Assembly (NCBI GenBank): GCA_016294985.1
Contig: JAECRW010000009.1
Span: 1-21,959 of the forward strand
Reading direction: 5' to 3'
DNA from: Candidatus Sifarchaeum marinoarchaea
GTDB lineage: Archaea; Asgardarchaeota; Sifarchaeia; Borrarchaeales; Borrarchaeaceae
Length of the DNA stretch: 21,959 bases
The translations under genes were made by a program, and so were the position numbers. Below the pieces are notes generated by a model. The model was not told where the DNA came from. It made no database searches and was given only the letters and a program-made list of their open reading frames with translations. Positions 7,076 through 14,607 of this stretch are shown in pieces (the stretch's first letter is position 1; each line of letters begins with the position of its first letter).

Positions 7076-7894
7076 TTATTCGGCGTTGAGGCAGGGTATA
7101 GTACATCCTTTGCATTCAGTTGCATTCAACTGTGTAGGTGGCTCACCTTTAATACTTTTAATCAACTCAAGTGCATCTTTTATCTTTTCCTCAGTACCTT
7201 CAGCAAGAAGAGTTATAGCACCTTCTGCACCATTAACTCCTCCAGCTCCAACTGTAAATACAGGAAGATCGAAGAGTTCTTGGCACGCCTCGATTTCTGT
7301 GATAACCTTAGCTCCAACCACAGGTATTATTCCATAATGTAGGCCTAGGGGATAGTCAATCTTCTTGATGCCTAAATCTAAGGCAGCTAGTTGTGTAATG
7401 GGTAACGGGATCAATTTCTCTAACCCCACCGGCATGATCAATTTGACTCCTCTAGCCCTTACAGGACCCATAAATGCACCAGCAGTACCACCGACAGGAT
7501 GTGCAGCCATGATAGCGGGATACCAAGTATTTTTTCCATTTTCATAGGTAGAATAAAGTGCATTAGCACCTTTGATCACCACATCTTCTGAAGTTAAGTC
7601 ATTGATTGCATCAGCATATGTCATTTCAATTTGTTGCCCTTGCTCGATCACAAGAGGTGGAATTCTTTCATTTGCTTTCGTTACACATGTACCTCTTGGC
7701 TTAATCATCCCTGCAGCAAAAAATTGGCGCTCAATCTTTTGCTGTAAGATTTCTTCTGCGATATAACCATTTGTTGAACCACCTATAATGATAATTCTTC
7801 GCGCTTTTTTAACTTCAGGTAGAGCCGCAACGCCTTTTCCAATCAATCTCTTTGATTCAGAAGGGGTCAATGTGAAGGATAGTTTTTTATTCAT
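7076..7894 (-). CDS. Unrecognised conserved protein with C-terminal Cys tail, paralogue B
   Basis: This 272-residue protein is the second copy of the family at 5735-6556, encoded on the opposite strand. It keeps the same order of blocks: LTPSESKRLIGKGVA (9-23), VIKGANA (106-112), GGTAG (135-139), MPVGLEKLI (154-162), VITEIEA (197-203), GGVNGAEGAI (218-227) and SIKGEPP (247-253). The Cys tail is C261-x2-C264-x3-C268 (CKGCTIPC), tighter than in paralogue A. The N-terminal third is the most divergent, as if substrate contacts differ while the core is held. GGGAG about 10 nt before the ATG supports the start. It diverges from the second GlcD gene across a 222-bp promoter gap. Neither copy looks degraded, so this is maintained duplication rather than decay. 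The function is unknown. Confidence 0.85.
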   Translation of the reverse strand: MNKKLSFTLTPSESKRLIGKGVAALPEVKKARRIIIIGGSTNGYIAEEILQQKIERQFFAAGMIKPRGTCVTKANERIPPLVIEQGQQIEMTYADAINDLTSEDVVIKGANALYSTYENGKNTWYPAIMAAHPVGGTAGAFMGPVRARGVKLIMPVGLEKLIPLPITQLAALDLGIKKIDYPLGLHYGIIPVVGAKVITEIEACQELFDLPVFTVGAGGVNGAEGAITLLAEGTEEKIKDALELIKSIKGEPPTQLNATECKGCTIPCLNAE

Positions 7895-8060
7895 TTTTAT
7901 TCAGCTCCCTATAGTCTTTTTTCAATATTGAGAAAAATGTACGTCACCTTAAGCGGTTCTTAAATAAATACCTTTGCACAAATAAGCAAAAAGATATAAT
8001 AATCAAGCTTAGTACACACAAGAAGCTCTGTTAGTTATGTTAGGCTTCAGAATAAATATG

Positions 8061-8067
8061 TATATAA
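8061..8067 (+). promoter_or_regulatory. TATA box for the second GlcD / CCG operon
   Basis: TATATAA lies about 50 bp before the TTG start at 8117, predicting a leader of about 25-30 nt. The GGGTG at 8106-8110 serves as ribosome binding site. No recognisable operator was identified in the 222-bp divergent gap. Confidence 0.5.
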
Positions 8068-8116
8068 GCAACAAGCGTAACTAGATTGCGTTTAGCTAGC
8101 CAAAAGGGTGTAAATT

Positions 8117-9613
8117 TTGTTTAATAAAGCTCAAATTCAACAAATTACTCAAAAGCTCAGAGAAGAACTCGGTGCAGATCGCGTGTTCACACAGGTCTTC
8201 CATCGGCTCGTCTACTCAAGAGACTGGTCTCCCCGCGACGCAAAAGAAGCATATTTACCAGATATCGTTGTAAGACCTTTTTCAATTGAAGAAGCTTCAA
8301 AAATGGTAAAGATCTGCAACGAATTTCATATTCCCATCGTACCTTATGCAGGTGGGACGGGTATGAGCGGTGCAAGCGTTCCAATATATGGAGGAATCTC
8401 TGTTGACATGAAGGGATTCGATGAAGTAAAGGAAGTTGATGAAAAAAACATGACTGTTACATGTGGTGCAGGCATCACGATCCTTCGATTGAATGAAATC
8501 TTAGCTGAATACGGATTATGGTTTCCACATGACCCTGAGAGTAAGCCTGCCTCCACCGTGGGCTCTGCCGTCGCCTGTAACAACGATGGTACCTTCGCCA
8601 TTAAATATGGACGCACTCCTGACTTCCTACTTAATGCGGTAGTTGTAACTGGAACTGGTCAAATTCTCCGAATTGGACATCGAAAGGCACTTGTAAGTAG
8701 TACAGGTCTAAAACTATTACCCCTCTTCATTGGATCTGAAGGCACATTGGGTTTAGTTTGTGAGACAACACTCAGAATCTATCCTCTTCCCAAGACGCGA
8801 CAAGTAGCGGGTATATTGTTTAAGTCAATTAATGAGGCAATGAAAGCGCTTCAGAGATTATTGCAAGCAGGATTAAGTGTTGAATCTGCCCATATCAATT
8901 GTGGACGGCGTCTTAATTTTTATACACATTCATTCCGATTGAAACACAACCGAGACCCTGATATTCCAGAATGGGCAGATGCAGTTCTCTTTATTTCGTT
9001 TAATGGTGACGAAGACGTCGTTAATTTCTCTAAGAACTACGCACTAAAAGTGACCAAAGAATTAAGTGGTGAACAACTTAAGGAGGAGGCTATGGTCGAA
9101 TCTTGGTGGAATTCGAAGCATACCGGCAGCTTCATTCCATTCAGACAAAAATGGCCAGATAGCCAACGGGAAAAGAAATTTGGTGCTGCGGATCTAGGAC
9201 TTCCAGTAGGACGTATCGAGGAAGGTTATAAAAGATATTTAGAAATTGCGGAAAAGAACGGGCTTGAAATCTTAGGAATGTGTGTTTATAATGAAAAGGC
9301 GAATTGTATAAGCCCTTCTATTTCATTTGCAGTATGGGTGGATGATAAAGATCCAGAAAGCGTGCAAGGATGGTGGAATTACATCAAAGAAATGAGTTAC
9401 ATGGCTGTTGACCTCGAAGGGACGATGAGCACCTATTGGGGAGACGGACAATTTCGTGTCGGATATAACCGTTACGAACACGGAGAAAGCCTTGACACTA
9501 TGATGCAAATAAAGAAGATCTTCGATCCAAACAATATAATGAATCCAGGCAAAAAATTTGATCTGAAAGAATTAGAAAAAATTGATTTTAAAATCGAGAA
9601 AAAACCAGAGTGA
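8117..9613 (+). CDS. Second FAD-binding oxidoreductase, GlcD-like with divergent catalytic loop
   Basis: The 498-residue product has a canonical PCMH-type FAD domain. PYAGGTGMSG spans 76-85, PHDPESKPASTVGSAVA spans 137-153, and GSEGTLGLVCETTLRI spans 206-221. The C-terminal half is less typical. The GlcD-family EHGxG loop is not present at the usual place; EGTMSTYWGDGQFRVG (434-449) occupies the region before the conserved end, IFDPNNIMNPG (468-478). VESWWNSKHTG (327-337) precedes the active-site region. This could indicate a different substrate, for example a bulkier hydroxyacid, or an alkyl-DHAP-synthase-like chemistry. The start is TTG, fixed by GGGTG six bases upstream; a GTG nearby is followed at once by a stop. 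It is coupled to the CCG gene by stop/start overlap, which fits an FAD plus Fe-S oxidase pair like GlcD-GlcF. Confidence 0.88.
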   Translation: MFNKAQIQQITQKLREELGADRVFTQVFHRLVYSRDWSPRDAKEAYLPDIVVRPFSIEEASKMVKICNEFHIPIVPYAGGTGMSGASVPIYGGISVDMKGFDEVKEVDEKNMTVTCGAGITILRLNEILAEYGLWFPHDPESKPASTVGSAVACNNDGTFAIKYGRTPDFLLNAVVVTGTGQILRIGHRKALVSSTGLKLLPLFIGSEGTLGLVCETTLRIYPLPKTRQVAGILFKSINEAMKALQRLLQAGLSVESAHINCGRRLNFYTHSFRLKHNRDPDIPEWADAVLFISFNGDEDVVNFSKNYALKVTKELSGEQLKEEAMVESWWNSKHTGSFIPFRQKWPDSQREKKFGAADLGLPVGRIEEGYKRYLEIAEKNGLEILGMCVYNEKANCISPSISFAVWVDDKDPESVQGWWNYIKEMSYMAVDLEGTMSTYWGDGQFRVGYNRYEHGESLDTMMQIKKIFDPNNIMNPGKKFDLKELEKIDFKIEKKPE

Positions 9614-10740
9614 TGATAATGGAGCTTGAAAAATTCAAAGATGCAATATACACCTGTAATCGTACAAGATGCGGTTTCTGCCGTGAAGAATGTCCTGTAT
9701 TTAAAGAGAAAAAACTGGAATCTTATGCATGCCGCGGAAAAATGCTTATTGCACGAGGTATGCTCGAAGGGATTATTCCAGAGAGTGAATATGAAGAGAT
9801 TGCCAAAATTGTAAACAGTTGCAGTATTTGTGGTTCTTGTGCCGCTAATTGTGCACTTGATAATGACGAGATCCTTGAGGCGCTTCGAGCAGATTTAGTT
9901 AAAAAAGGATTTGTCGATGAAAATCATCTCATAGGAATTAATTCAATCATTGAAAAGGAAAACCCATTTCAACTGGATCGTGAGGATAAATCTGACTGGG
10001 CAGAAGATATTGGATTCAGCAAGCAATCGCCAATTCTCTTCTATGCAGGCTGTACTGATTCATTGTTCTATCCCGAACGACTTGCTGACGTTGTAAAAAT
10101 TCTAAAGAAACTCGGAATTGAAATGAACTACTTAGGTTCCGATGAACCGTGTTGTGGGGAACTTATGCATACCACAGGACATTGGGTCAAGTTTAGGACT
10201 CAAATTGAGAAGACAGAGAAGATCTTTAGAGAAACCGGCGTTAAAACCATTGTTACCCACTGCCCAGGCTGCCTGAGAACGTTTAGAGACAAATATTCAA
10301 AATTTTATGAGAAATTTGATTTTGAAGTCTTGCATGTTATCCAAATCATTGCTAAAAAGATCGAGAATGGAGAAATACAATTCAAGAAACCAGTAAACAT
10401 GAAAATTACTTACCATGATCCTTGCCACTTAGGAAGACTCGCCGGGATCATCGAAGAGCCACGTATAATACTAAATGCAATTCCTGGCATTGAATTAGTT
10501 GAAATGAATCATATTGGTTATCAATCTCATTGCTGTGGCGCTGGTGGTGGACTTATGGCAGTTGATTATGAATTAGTAGGCAATATCTCAGATAGTCGCC
10601 TTAAAGAAGCCGAAGCAACAGGAGCAGAGTACTTAGTCACGATTTGTCCGAGTTGTGAATTCAACTTCGACAAAGTTATTCGAAATTACAATATTAAACT
10701 CCTTGATCTAATGGACATAATTGACATGGCAATCGAGTGA
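9613..10740 (+). CDS. GlcF/HdrD-like iron-sulfur protein with two CCG domains
   Basis: Counting from the possible GTG at 9610 (376 residues), the N-terminus holds two [4Fe-4S] ferredoxin motifs: C16, C21, C24, C28 and C71, C74, C77, C81. Two CCG domains follow. The first has C148, C181-C182 and C218-x2-C221; the second has C272, C308-C309 and C346-x2-C349. Known: this is the layout of GlcF, LldE-type and HdrD subunits, which pass electrons from a flavin dehydrogenase to a carrier or reduce disulfides. The ATG at 9613 overlaps the TGA of the upstream GlcD gene by one base (TGATG), so translation is coupled and a two-subunit complex is likely. GTG 9610 and ATG 9619 are alternative starts. No membrane anchor is present, so the electron acceptor is probably soluble or a separate membrane subunit. 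Confidence 0.9.
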   Translation: MIMELEKFKDAIYTCNRTRCGFCREECPVFKEKKLESYACRGKMLIARGMLEGIIPESEYEEIAKIVNSCSICGSCAANCALDNDEILEALRADLVKKGFVDENHLIGINSIIEKENPFQLDREDKSDWAEDIGFSKQSPILFYAGCTDSLFYPERLADVVKILKKLGIEMNYLGSDEPCCGELMHTTGHWVKFRTQIEKTEKIFRETGVKTIVTHCPGCLRTFRDKYSKFYEKFDFEVLHVIQIIAKKIENGEIQFKKPVNMKITYHDPCHLGRLAGIIEEPRIILNAIPGIELVEMNHIGYQSHCCGAGGGLMAVDYELVGNISDSRLKEAEATGAEYLVTICPSCEFNFDKVIRNYNIKLLDLMDIIDMAIE

Positions 10741-10812
10741 GACGTCAGGAGTTAGAGACCTTAATAATTAGAGCATATTCCAATCAAAGGCAAATTGAAG
10801 GAGGATATTCAA

Positions 10813-11481
10813 ATGGAACTTGGAGAACGTATAGAGTTTCATGCTCATACCATTTTCTCAGACGGCGTTTTATTGCCAAGCGAATTAGTTCGTCTGGCTA
10901 AAGTCCTGAATCACAAGGCTATTGCTATTACCGATCATGTGGATATATCTACTCTTGATCATGTAATACCAAGGATAGTACAATTCTCGGAAGATGTAAT
11001 GAAATATTGGGATATTACTGTGATTCCTGGCGCCGAGTTAACTATGGTGCCCGCTAAAAGTATTTCTGAGTTGGCCAAAAAAGCGCGTGAATACGGAGCA
11101 AAATTAGTTTTAGTTCACGGTGAGACACTCGCAGAACCTGTAGAAGAAAGTACAAATTTAGCTGCTGTTGAATGTTCAGAAATCGATATTCTGACACATC
11201 CTGGACTAATTACAGCAGAAGTTTGTAAAATTGCCTCTAAAAACGACATAGCATTTGAACTAACCTCAAGAAGGGGACATTGTCTAACAAATGGTCATAT
11301 AGCCAAGTTAGCTATAGAAAATGGGGTAAAGCTCATTGTTTGTACAGACGCACACGAACCAGGCGATTTAATTGATCAGAAAGAAGCTTGGAAAGTGGCT
11401 GTTGGCGCGGGCTTAACAAGAGAACAAGCACTTGATGCAATAAAAAATACACCAGAAGAGTTAATAAAAAGGATTGCTTAG
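10813..11481 (+). CDS. PHP-domain metal-dependent phosphoesterase (histidinol-phosphatase-like)
   Basis: The 222-residue protein carries all PHP metal-ligand motifs: H10-x-H12 with D17 (FHAHTIFSDG), D41-H42 (TDH), E75 (PGAE), H102 (VHGE), H129 (LTHPG) and D179-x-H181 (TDAHEP). Known: PHP proteins hydrolyse phosphate esters using two or three metal ions; relatives include histidinol phosphatase and short stand-alone phosphoesterases. The substrate here is not set by sequence. The start is ATG 10813, with GAAGGAGG just upstream. A longer in-frame TTG at 10795 lies on top of that ribosome site and is unlikely. It follows the CCG gene by about 70 bp on the same strand and may be a late member of that operon. 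It is convergent with the next gene across about 40 bp. Confidence 0.88.
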   Translation: MELGERIEFHAHTIFSDGVLLPSELVRLAKVLNHKAIAITDHVDISTLDHVIPRIVQFSEDVMKYWDITVIPGAELTMVPAKSISELAKKAREYGAKLVLVHGETLAEPVEESTNLAAVECSEIDILTHPGLITAEVCKIASKNDIAFELTSRRGHCLTNGHIAKLAIENGVKLIVCTDAHEPGDLIDQKEAWKVAVGAGLTREQALDAIKNTPEELIKRIA

Positions 11482-11523
11482 CTCTGTCTTAATGCATAGC
11501 AAGAGCCTAATAGTAACTAGCTT

Positions 11524-12054
11524 TTAAGAAGATAACAAATCGTTTATGACGTTTTTAGCCTGCACAAGCAGGTCTTGGATCGCTTGCATCGTCGATCCAA
11601 CCTCATCAGGTAGACCTGGTGACCCAATTAAAGTATCAAGTTTTGACATATGTGAATTTGCTGCTGCTATGATATCTTTGACTTTTAAAAGAGGAGTGCT
11701 GGTCACAATATTAGCGGGTACAGGAACCTCTTGTGTAATTTCATCTGTAGAAGCCATATCAGGGAGCGATTCTTCTACTGGTAATGTAGGAGCCTCCACC
11801 TCCGCTACCGCCTCCTCAGGTTCAATATCTTCAAGTACACGTGAAATTATCCGAGGATTAGGGTTTAATCCTTGGGCGTCTAATAAGTCTAGTAAAACAC
11901 CTTGGATGTTTTGTGGGTTTAAATCAGAAAGAGTTTTCTGGGCTTCTATCGCTTTTCGTTCTAGTAATACCTTTCCAGTATTCGTTGCAGGATTCAAGGT
12001 CAGATCAATGAAATACAAAGTCCCCGGAAGTTTGACTCGCATATGTTGTGTCAT
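11524..12054 (-). CDS. Hypothetical protein with acidic linker and helical C-terminus
   Basis: I do not recognise this 176-residue protein. Residues 1-40 look like beta strands (MRVKLPGTLYFIDLTL). Residues 41-75 look helical. Residues about 77-118 form a low-complexity, Glu/Pro/Val-rich acidic linker. Residues 120-176 are helical with Leu/Ile repeats and could be a small bundle or dimerisation region. There are no cysteines, signal peptide or membrane segments. AAGGAGG sits directly before the ATG at ideal spacing, so translation is probably strong. It lies downstream of archaemetzincin on the same strand, separated by 190 bp. The linker joining two compact ends suggests an adaptor-like protein, but this is only an impression from composition. 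Confidence 0.75.
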   Translation of the reverse strand: MTQHMRVKLPGTLYFIDLTLNPATNTGKVLLERKAIEAQKTLSDLNPQNIQGVLLDLLDAQGLNPNPRIISRVLEDIEPEEAVAEVEAPTLPVEESLPDMASTDEITQEVPVPANIVTSTPLLKVKDIIAAANSHMSKLDTLIGSPGLPDEVGSTMQAIQDLLVQAKNVINDLLSS

Positions 12055-12244
12055 GAAAATCCTCCTTTAGAGTAATCCTAACATAATAATTTCCAGTTAC
12101 TCGCTTATATCTCTTACTCTCTTTTTTTACTCCCTTAGTTTAAAGGAGTTTTAAAAAGCCCTCATGTTTTCTTCACAATTCTTTATTGAAAATGAATCCA
12201 ATTATTACCCCTTTCTCTCCGTTCGTCATTTAAAATAATAAAAG

Positions 12245-12748
12245 TTATTTTTTCAATAAATTCAGACATTTGTCACAGTATTTGTCTTTTTTGTAATCTG
12301 TCTCAGCAACCATGTTTGAAAAGCGCATCACGCATTTTGGATTACTGCAATGTTCTAAGCCAAAAAGATGTCCTAACTCGTGAATAGCTTCTTTCACTGC
12401 CCTATCGATATACTGTTCTTCATCTGAAGATCGCAAACGGGCTAGTGAAATAATGCATACAGATTCTTGAGGATGTGCTAAACCTAAAACAAAATTCAGA
12501 TGGGGTAAATACAAATCTGCCTTGACAATCCCTAAAACGAAATCATAATCGTTTTTTAAAGAACCAAGTAGAGGCAAGAAATCAGCTGCGTTTAATTGAA
12601 TGAATCTCATTCTGGCTTTTGGATAACTACTATTCTTTATATTAACAACATCGCATCCCAGATAATCTTCAACACGGTGTTTAATTTCTTGTAAAATGTT
12701 AACTTCGTCAAATGTGACAATTAGAAGTTTACAATGCAAATTGATCAT
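12245..12748 (-). CDS. amzA: Archaemetzincin zinc protease
   Basis: The 167-residue protein contains the diagnostic archaemetzincin signature: H123-E124-x2-H127 and H133 (HELGHLFGLEH), then C134-x4-C139, V140-M141, and a C-terminal C158-x2-C161. Known: the three histidines bind the catalytic zinc, Glu124 is the general base, and the four cysteines hold a second structural zinc. The family is small, cytosolic and widespread in archaea. Its length is typical, there is no signal peptide, and no key residue is missing. A GTATATAAAC box on the minus strand at 12793-12802 and AAGGGG before the ATG give a complete promoter and ribosome site. The physiological substrate of archaemetzincins is not established, and the neighbours (a hypothetical protein and an insertion element) do not suggest one. 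Confidence 0.93.
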   Translation of the reverse strand: MINLHCKLLIVTFDEVNILQEIKHRVEDYLGCDVVNIKNSSYPKARMRFIQLNAADFLPLLGSLKNDYDFVLGIVKADLYLPHLNFVLGLAHPQESVCIISLARLRSSDEEQYIDRAVKEAIHELGHLFGLEHCSNPKCVMRFSNMVAETDYKKDKYCDKCLNLLKK

Positions 12749-12917
12749 TCTATTCGCCCCTTGAACTACTAGCGCCTCGAAACGAAATTATTGTTTATAT
12801 ACTAAACTTCTTTAGATTCGTGAAGACTGAGTAATCTATTGTTGAGGTCAATGCATGTGTTAAAAGATTATCTTAATAGAGTTTACATTGAAAAAAATGA
12901 ATTTAATACAACACTAG

Positions 12918-13009
12918 GCGAACTACCACCCTACAAGTGAGGGTGGCTTCCTGAATCATCCATTCCCCAACGGGACATGTCAAACAGGCTCAACGGGCAG
13001 TCCCTGCCC
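12918..13009 (-). ncRNA. Candidate omega-RNA (reRNA) scaffold at the 3' end of tnpB
   Basis: Known: TnpB is guided by an RNA made from the end of its own gene and the element's right end. Here the minus strand overlapping and following the tnpB stop has a GGGCA-GGGAC-TGCCC hairpin (12995-13009) and a perfect 7-bp CCACCCT/AGGGTGG hairpin with a 7-nt loop (12926-12946). The natural guide would be about 16-20 nt just beyond the element end, near 12897-12916. The transcript and its exact ends are inferred. Confidence 0.5.
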
Positions 13010-14140
13010 TGATGATGATGATGATGATGAGCGTGATTCTATAGAGTAGGTTGATCGGCTTAAAATAGTGATGGCAGAGTTATGATCTCTTGTTAAATCA
13101 AGTCCACAGTAAGGACAACTGTGGATACGTGTTGCTAGTGTTTTCGGAACAAGCTTCCCACACCTACTACACAATTGTGAGGTATTATAGGCACTCACAT
13201 ATTCTACTAGAGTACCAGCTTCCGCCGCTTTGTACTCAGTAAAACACATTAGTTGTCCCCAACCAGCATCACTAATCGACTTAGCTAAATGAGGATTCTT
13301 CACCAGATTGGTAATCCTAAGGTTCTCATACACAATCAGGTCATAACTATCGACCAGTTTCCTACTGAGCTTATGATGAAAGTCCTTTCGCTGATGGCGT
13401 ATCTTCCTGTGTACCTGTGCCACCTTCCTGTTCTGCTTATTACGGTTATTTGACCCTTTCTTCTTCTTCCTATCTTTCCTTCGCTGCATTTTGGCTACTT
13501 TCTTCTCCGATTTTCTTAACCAGCGTGGGTTGTCTATTGTTGCTCCATTATTTAACGTCAGTAAACTCTTAAGCCCAACATCCACCCCTACCGCCTTCTT
13601 TATTTCTCTCTGAGAGCGAGGATCGGGATCAGGAAGTTCTACTGCAAAACAGGCATACCAGTGGTCGACATCGCGCTTAATGGTACAAGTCTTGATAACT
13701 CCTTCAGCAGGTATCGGGCGGTGGAGTTTAATAGTGATACTTCCAATTTTCGAGAGGCGGAATTTCTTCTTTTCGAGGGCGAACCCACTTTGAGGGTAGG
13801 TAAAGGAGTCATACCTATATTTCCCTTTAAATCGTGGGTAACCTGCGTTTTCCCCGTTCTTAATACGCTTAAAAAAGTTGTTGAAGTTCTTATCCAGTCT
13901 TCTTAGTGCATCTTGGAGTACCTGAGAATGAACCACCTTCAAAAACGGGTTGGTCTGTTTAGCGACTTGTAGTTTGGTGGCTTGCTCATAATAGGTGACT
14001 GATTGTTGGTGAGTTTGCCAGGCGTCTTTTCGCTCTGCAAGAGAGTTATTATACAAAAAACGACAGGTAGACAGCCATTGAGTTAAAGTAGTTGCCTGTT
14101 GTTTGGTTGGATACAAGCGAAATTTGTAAGTCCGTTTCAT
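12980..14140 (-). CDS. tnpB: TnpB, RNA-guided nuclease of IS200/IS605 family
   Basis: The 386-residue protein shows the full OrfB/TnpB order. It has an N-terminal helix-turn-helix region (RTYKFRLYPTKQQ), then the RuvC-like domain with D187 (VGVDVGLKS) and E272 (VYENLRI). A zinc finger follows (C324-x2-C327, C342-x2-C345), then the last catalytic Asp, D352 (LTRDHNSA). All three acidic nuclease residues and the finger are intact, so the enzyme is probably active. Known: TnpB cuts DNA next to a short target-adjacent motif using omega-RNA. The basic stretch at 220-240 fits RNA contact. The C-terminus ends in a seven-serine run encoded by a trinucleotide repeat, which overlaps the region before the RNA scaffold. 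ATG 14140 is preferred over the adjacent GTG 14143. A TTTAAATA box lies about 60 bp upstream. Confidence 0.93.
   Translation of the reverse strand: MKRTYKFRLYPTKQQATTLTQWLSTCRFLYNNSLAERKDAWQTHQQSVTYYEQATKLQVAKQTNPFLKVVHSQVLQDALRRLDKNFNNFFKRIKNGENAGYPRFKGKYRYDSFTYPQSGFALEKKKFRLSKIGSITIKLHRPIPAEGVIKTCTIKRDVDHWYACFAVELPDPDPRSQREIKKAVGVDVGLKSLLTLNNGATIDNPRWLRKSEKKVAKMQRRKDRKKKKGSNNRNKQNRKVAQVHRKIRHQRKDFHHKLSRKLVDSYDLIVYENLRITNLVKNPHLAKSISDAGWGQLMCFTEYKAAEAGTLVEYVSAYNTSQLCSRCGKLVPKTLATRIHSCPYCGLDLTRDHNSAITILSRSTYSIESRSSSSSSSGQGLPVEPV
13011..13031. repeat. (GAT)n trinucleotide microsatellite inside tnpB
   Basis: Seven tandem GAT units on the plus strand read as TCA codons on the minus strand and encode a serine run at the TnpB C-terminus. 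Change in copy number would keep the frame. The tract adjoins the first hairpin of the candidate omega-RNA, so it may vary between copies without harming the protein. Confidence 0.7.
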
Positions 14141-14343
14141 CACACTTATCCCTATGTTCCTCTGAGATTCATGTCACTAGATTTACTATCCGCAAAAACC
14201 TATTTAAAGCTGGGGGACACTACTGTGAAAGTGAAAAAAGTAAAAAACGCAATTCATCCCCCCAACAAGTTGGAGGGTCTTCTTGCGAAGAAATGATAAA
14301 ATTTATGAAATTAAAAAATGAAAAAGAGAGTTTAAGAAAGAAA

Positions 14344-14571
14344 TTAAGTCAAACAAACAACTGGCTGAATTACCGGTTCCTTAGTAAGAATAAGTGATCG
14401 GCGAAGATGACCATTTCCATCGATATATACAGCTAGGAAATGGTCGCCATGATCCATTATCCTTTTAAATAAGCCACCGTTGCTTTTTGCGTAATTTATA
14501 TCATCTTGTGTTATAAGTATCCATTCTTTTCTTTTACATTTCCTACAATAAATATACGCACAATCACGCAT
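14344..14571 (-). CDS. Small CxxC protein downstream of TFB
   Basis: The protein has 75 residues and I do not recognise the family. It begins MRDCAYIYCRKCKRKEWI. C9 and C12 (CRKC), possibly with C4, look like half of a zinc ribbon. A GDHFLAVYIDGNGHLRRS block (residues about 42-59) with several His and Asp follows and could form a small beta sheet or supply further metal ligands. It lies 36 bp downstream of the TFB gene on the same strand and so may be co-transcribed with it. The ribosome site is weak. On its other side is the 5' end of the IS element, so this could be the last gene of the TFB operon before the insertion. It is probably a real gene because of the conserved-looking motifs, but this is not proved. 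Confidence 0.6.
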   Translation of the reverse strand: MRDCAYIYCRKCKRKEWILITQDDINYAKSNGGLFKRIMDHGDHFLAVYIDGNGHLRRSLILTKEPVIQPVVCLT

Positions 14572-14607
14572 TTTACCATCAGCTAAATAATTTTCTTAAC
14601 TCATTAT

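Larger units (their letters stand above)
12917..14292 (-). mobile_element. IS200/IS605-type element carrying tnpB only
   Basis: The bounds are approximate. The element reads on the minus strand. Its 3' end is marked by a perfect hairpin, CCACCCT-loop-AGGGTGG, at 12926-12946. Its 5' side carries a TTCTT-CGC-AAGAA hairpin (14280-14292) and an imperfect CCAAC/GTTGG hairpin near 14259-14272. No tnpA (Y1 transposase) is present, so movement would need a transposase in trans. IS605-type elements lack terminal inverted repeats and target duplications, so exact ends cannot be set without an empty site. The element sits between archaemetzincin and the TFB operon and appears not to interrupt a gene. 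Confidence 0.72.

Noticed and set aside
11546..12070. Long plus-strand frame opposite the hypothetical protein at 11524-12054
   Set aside because: It is antisense to a gene with a strong AAGGAGG ribosome site; its Ser/Thr-rich composition is what results from reading the other strand.
12129..12149. ACTCC...GGAGT hairpin between two minus-strand genes
   Set aside because: In the direction of transcription it is followed by A residues, not T, so it is not a convincing terminator; the stem has a mismatch.
13661..14397. Open frames on the plus strand across and beside tnpB
   Set aside because: They are antisense shadows of the intact TnpB frame and of the element end, with no recognisable domain and no ribosome site.
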